From NCBI GenBank assembly GCA_039934635.1, contig JBDTLT010000324.1, positions 1-5,215 of the forward strand: a stretch of 5,215 nt of DNA. The letters run 5' to 3'. Both the position numbers and the translations under genes were made by a program. Positions 5,121 to 5,215 of the stretch are shown piece by piece; position 1 is the first letter of the stretch, and every line of letters begins with the position of its first letter. A model generated the notes under the pieces. It was not told the DNA's origin, did not search any database, and saw only the letters and a program-made list of their open reading frames with translations. The stretch is from DATLFA01 sp039934635. Its GTDB lineage: Bacteria; Actinomycetota; Acidimicrobiia; Acidimicrobiales; WLNW01.

Positions 5121-5138
5121 GACCGCTCGCAAGCGGTC
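5121..5138 (-). promoter_or_regulatory. Perfect hairpin in the htpX 5' leader
   Basis: On the minus strand GACCGCT-TGCG-AGCGGTC forms a perfect 7-bp stem with a 4-nt loop, ending only 3 nt before the Shine-Dalgarno. If transcription starts about 5140, as the upstream promoter suggests, the hairpin sits at the very 5' end of the message. It could protect the mRNA from decay or tune ribosome access; as DNA it could also be an operator. Confidence 0.5.
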
Positions 5139-5147
5139 GATATGAAC

Positions 5148-5173
5148 AACGCTAGGGGCTCCGGCGATGTTCC
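5148..5173 (-). promoter_or_regulatory. ECF sigma factor promoter of htpX (SigE/SigH/SigR type)
   Basis: On the minus strand GGAAC (5169-5173) is followed after exactly 18 bases by GTT (5148-5150), preceded by C as in CGTT. This matches the actinobacterial GGAAY-N18-GTT consensus of envelope or thiol-stress ECF sigma factors. From memory, htpX belongs to the SigE regulon in Mycobacterium tuberculosis. A TAGCGT box (5149-5154) overlaps the -10 and could serve the housekeeping sigma factor. Confidence 0.6.
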
Positions 5174-5177
5174 ACCC

Positions 5178-5196
5178 GTCAGTGTGGGGACACGAC
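5178..5196. other. Inverted repeat upstream of the htpX promoter
   Basis: GTC-A-GTGT-GGGG-ACAC-GAC makes a 7-bp stem with one bulged base and a 4-base loop, directly upstream of the GGAAC box. It may be a regulator site, or the trailing end of whatever lies beyond the window. The remaining bases to 5215 hold no gene I can recognise. Confidence 0.3.
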
Positions 5197-5215
5197 CCCG
5201 AAAGCCGCCGTAAAG

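Noticed and set aside
5101..5138. HrcA (CIRCE) or HspR (HAIR) heat-shock operator upstream of htpX
   Set aside because: The hairpin arms do not match TTAGCACTC-N9-GAGTGCTAA or CTTGAGT-N7-ACTCAAG.

Overview
The window is a GC-rich, densely packed bacterial chromosome segment with no mobile element, CRISPR array, tRNA or rRNA that I can see. The gene types point to an actinobacterium. They are a PadR regulator, a DUF664/DinB protein, an Ltp2-like thiolase fold with a DUF35 partner, YajQ, and HtpX behind a GGAAC-N18-GTT promoter. Several start codons also sit 6-8 nt behind a TANNNT box, as in leaderless actinobacterial genes. Assignment below phylum (for example Acidimicrobiia or a mycobacterial relative) would be a guess.

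Layout. 15-644 (-): PadR-family repressor with a long Arg/Gly-rich N-terminal tail. 645-789: divergent control region, visibly richer in A/T than its surroundings, with several operator-like repeats. 790-1497 (+) and 1517-2020 (+): alpha/beta hydrolase followed 19 nt later by a DinB/DUF664 metal-binding protein, probably one transcript. 2038-2475 (-) and 2472-3653 (-): DUF35 zinc-ribbon/OB protein overlapping by ATGA the end of a thiolase-superfamily protein that lacks the catalytic cysteine. 3654-3729: second divergent control region. 3730-4218 (+): YajQ. 4246-5100 (-): HtpX membrane metalloprotease, convergent with YajQ. 5101-5215: htpX leader and promoter.

How the parts may work together. 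The PadR protein probably controls itself and the hydrolase-DinB pair through the shared intergenic region, a common repressor-plus-target arrangement; the ligand is unknown. The thiolase-like protein and DUF35 protein look like the two subunits of an acyl-CoA processing enzyme, most like the Ltp2-type retro-aldolases that shorten steroid side chains, although no other catabolic gene lies in the window to name the substrate. YajQ and HtpX are housekeeping/stress genes. The htpX upstream region carries a good match to an ECF (SigE/SigH/SigR-type) promoter, which fits a membrane quality-control protease.

Nothing here is a clear new defence or mobile system. The most useful leads are the ECF promoter plus leader hairpin of htpX, the operator cluster at 700-744, and the cysteine-less thiolase/DUF35 pair.
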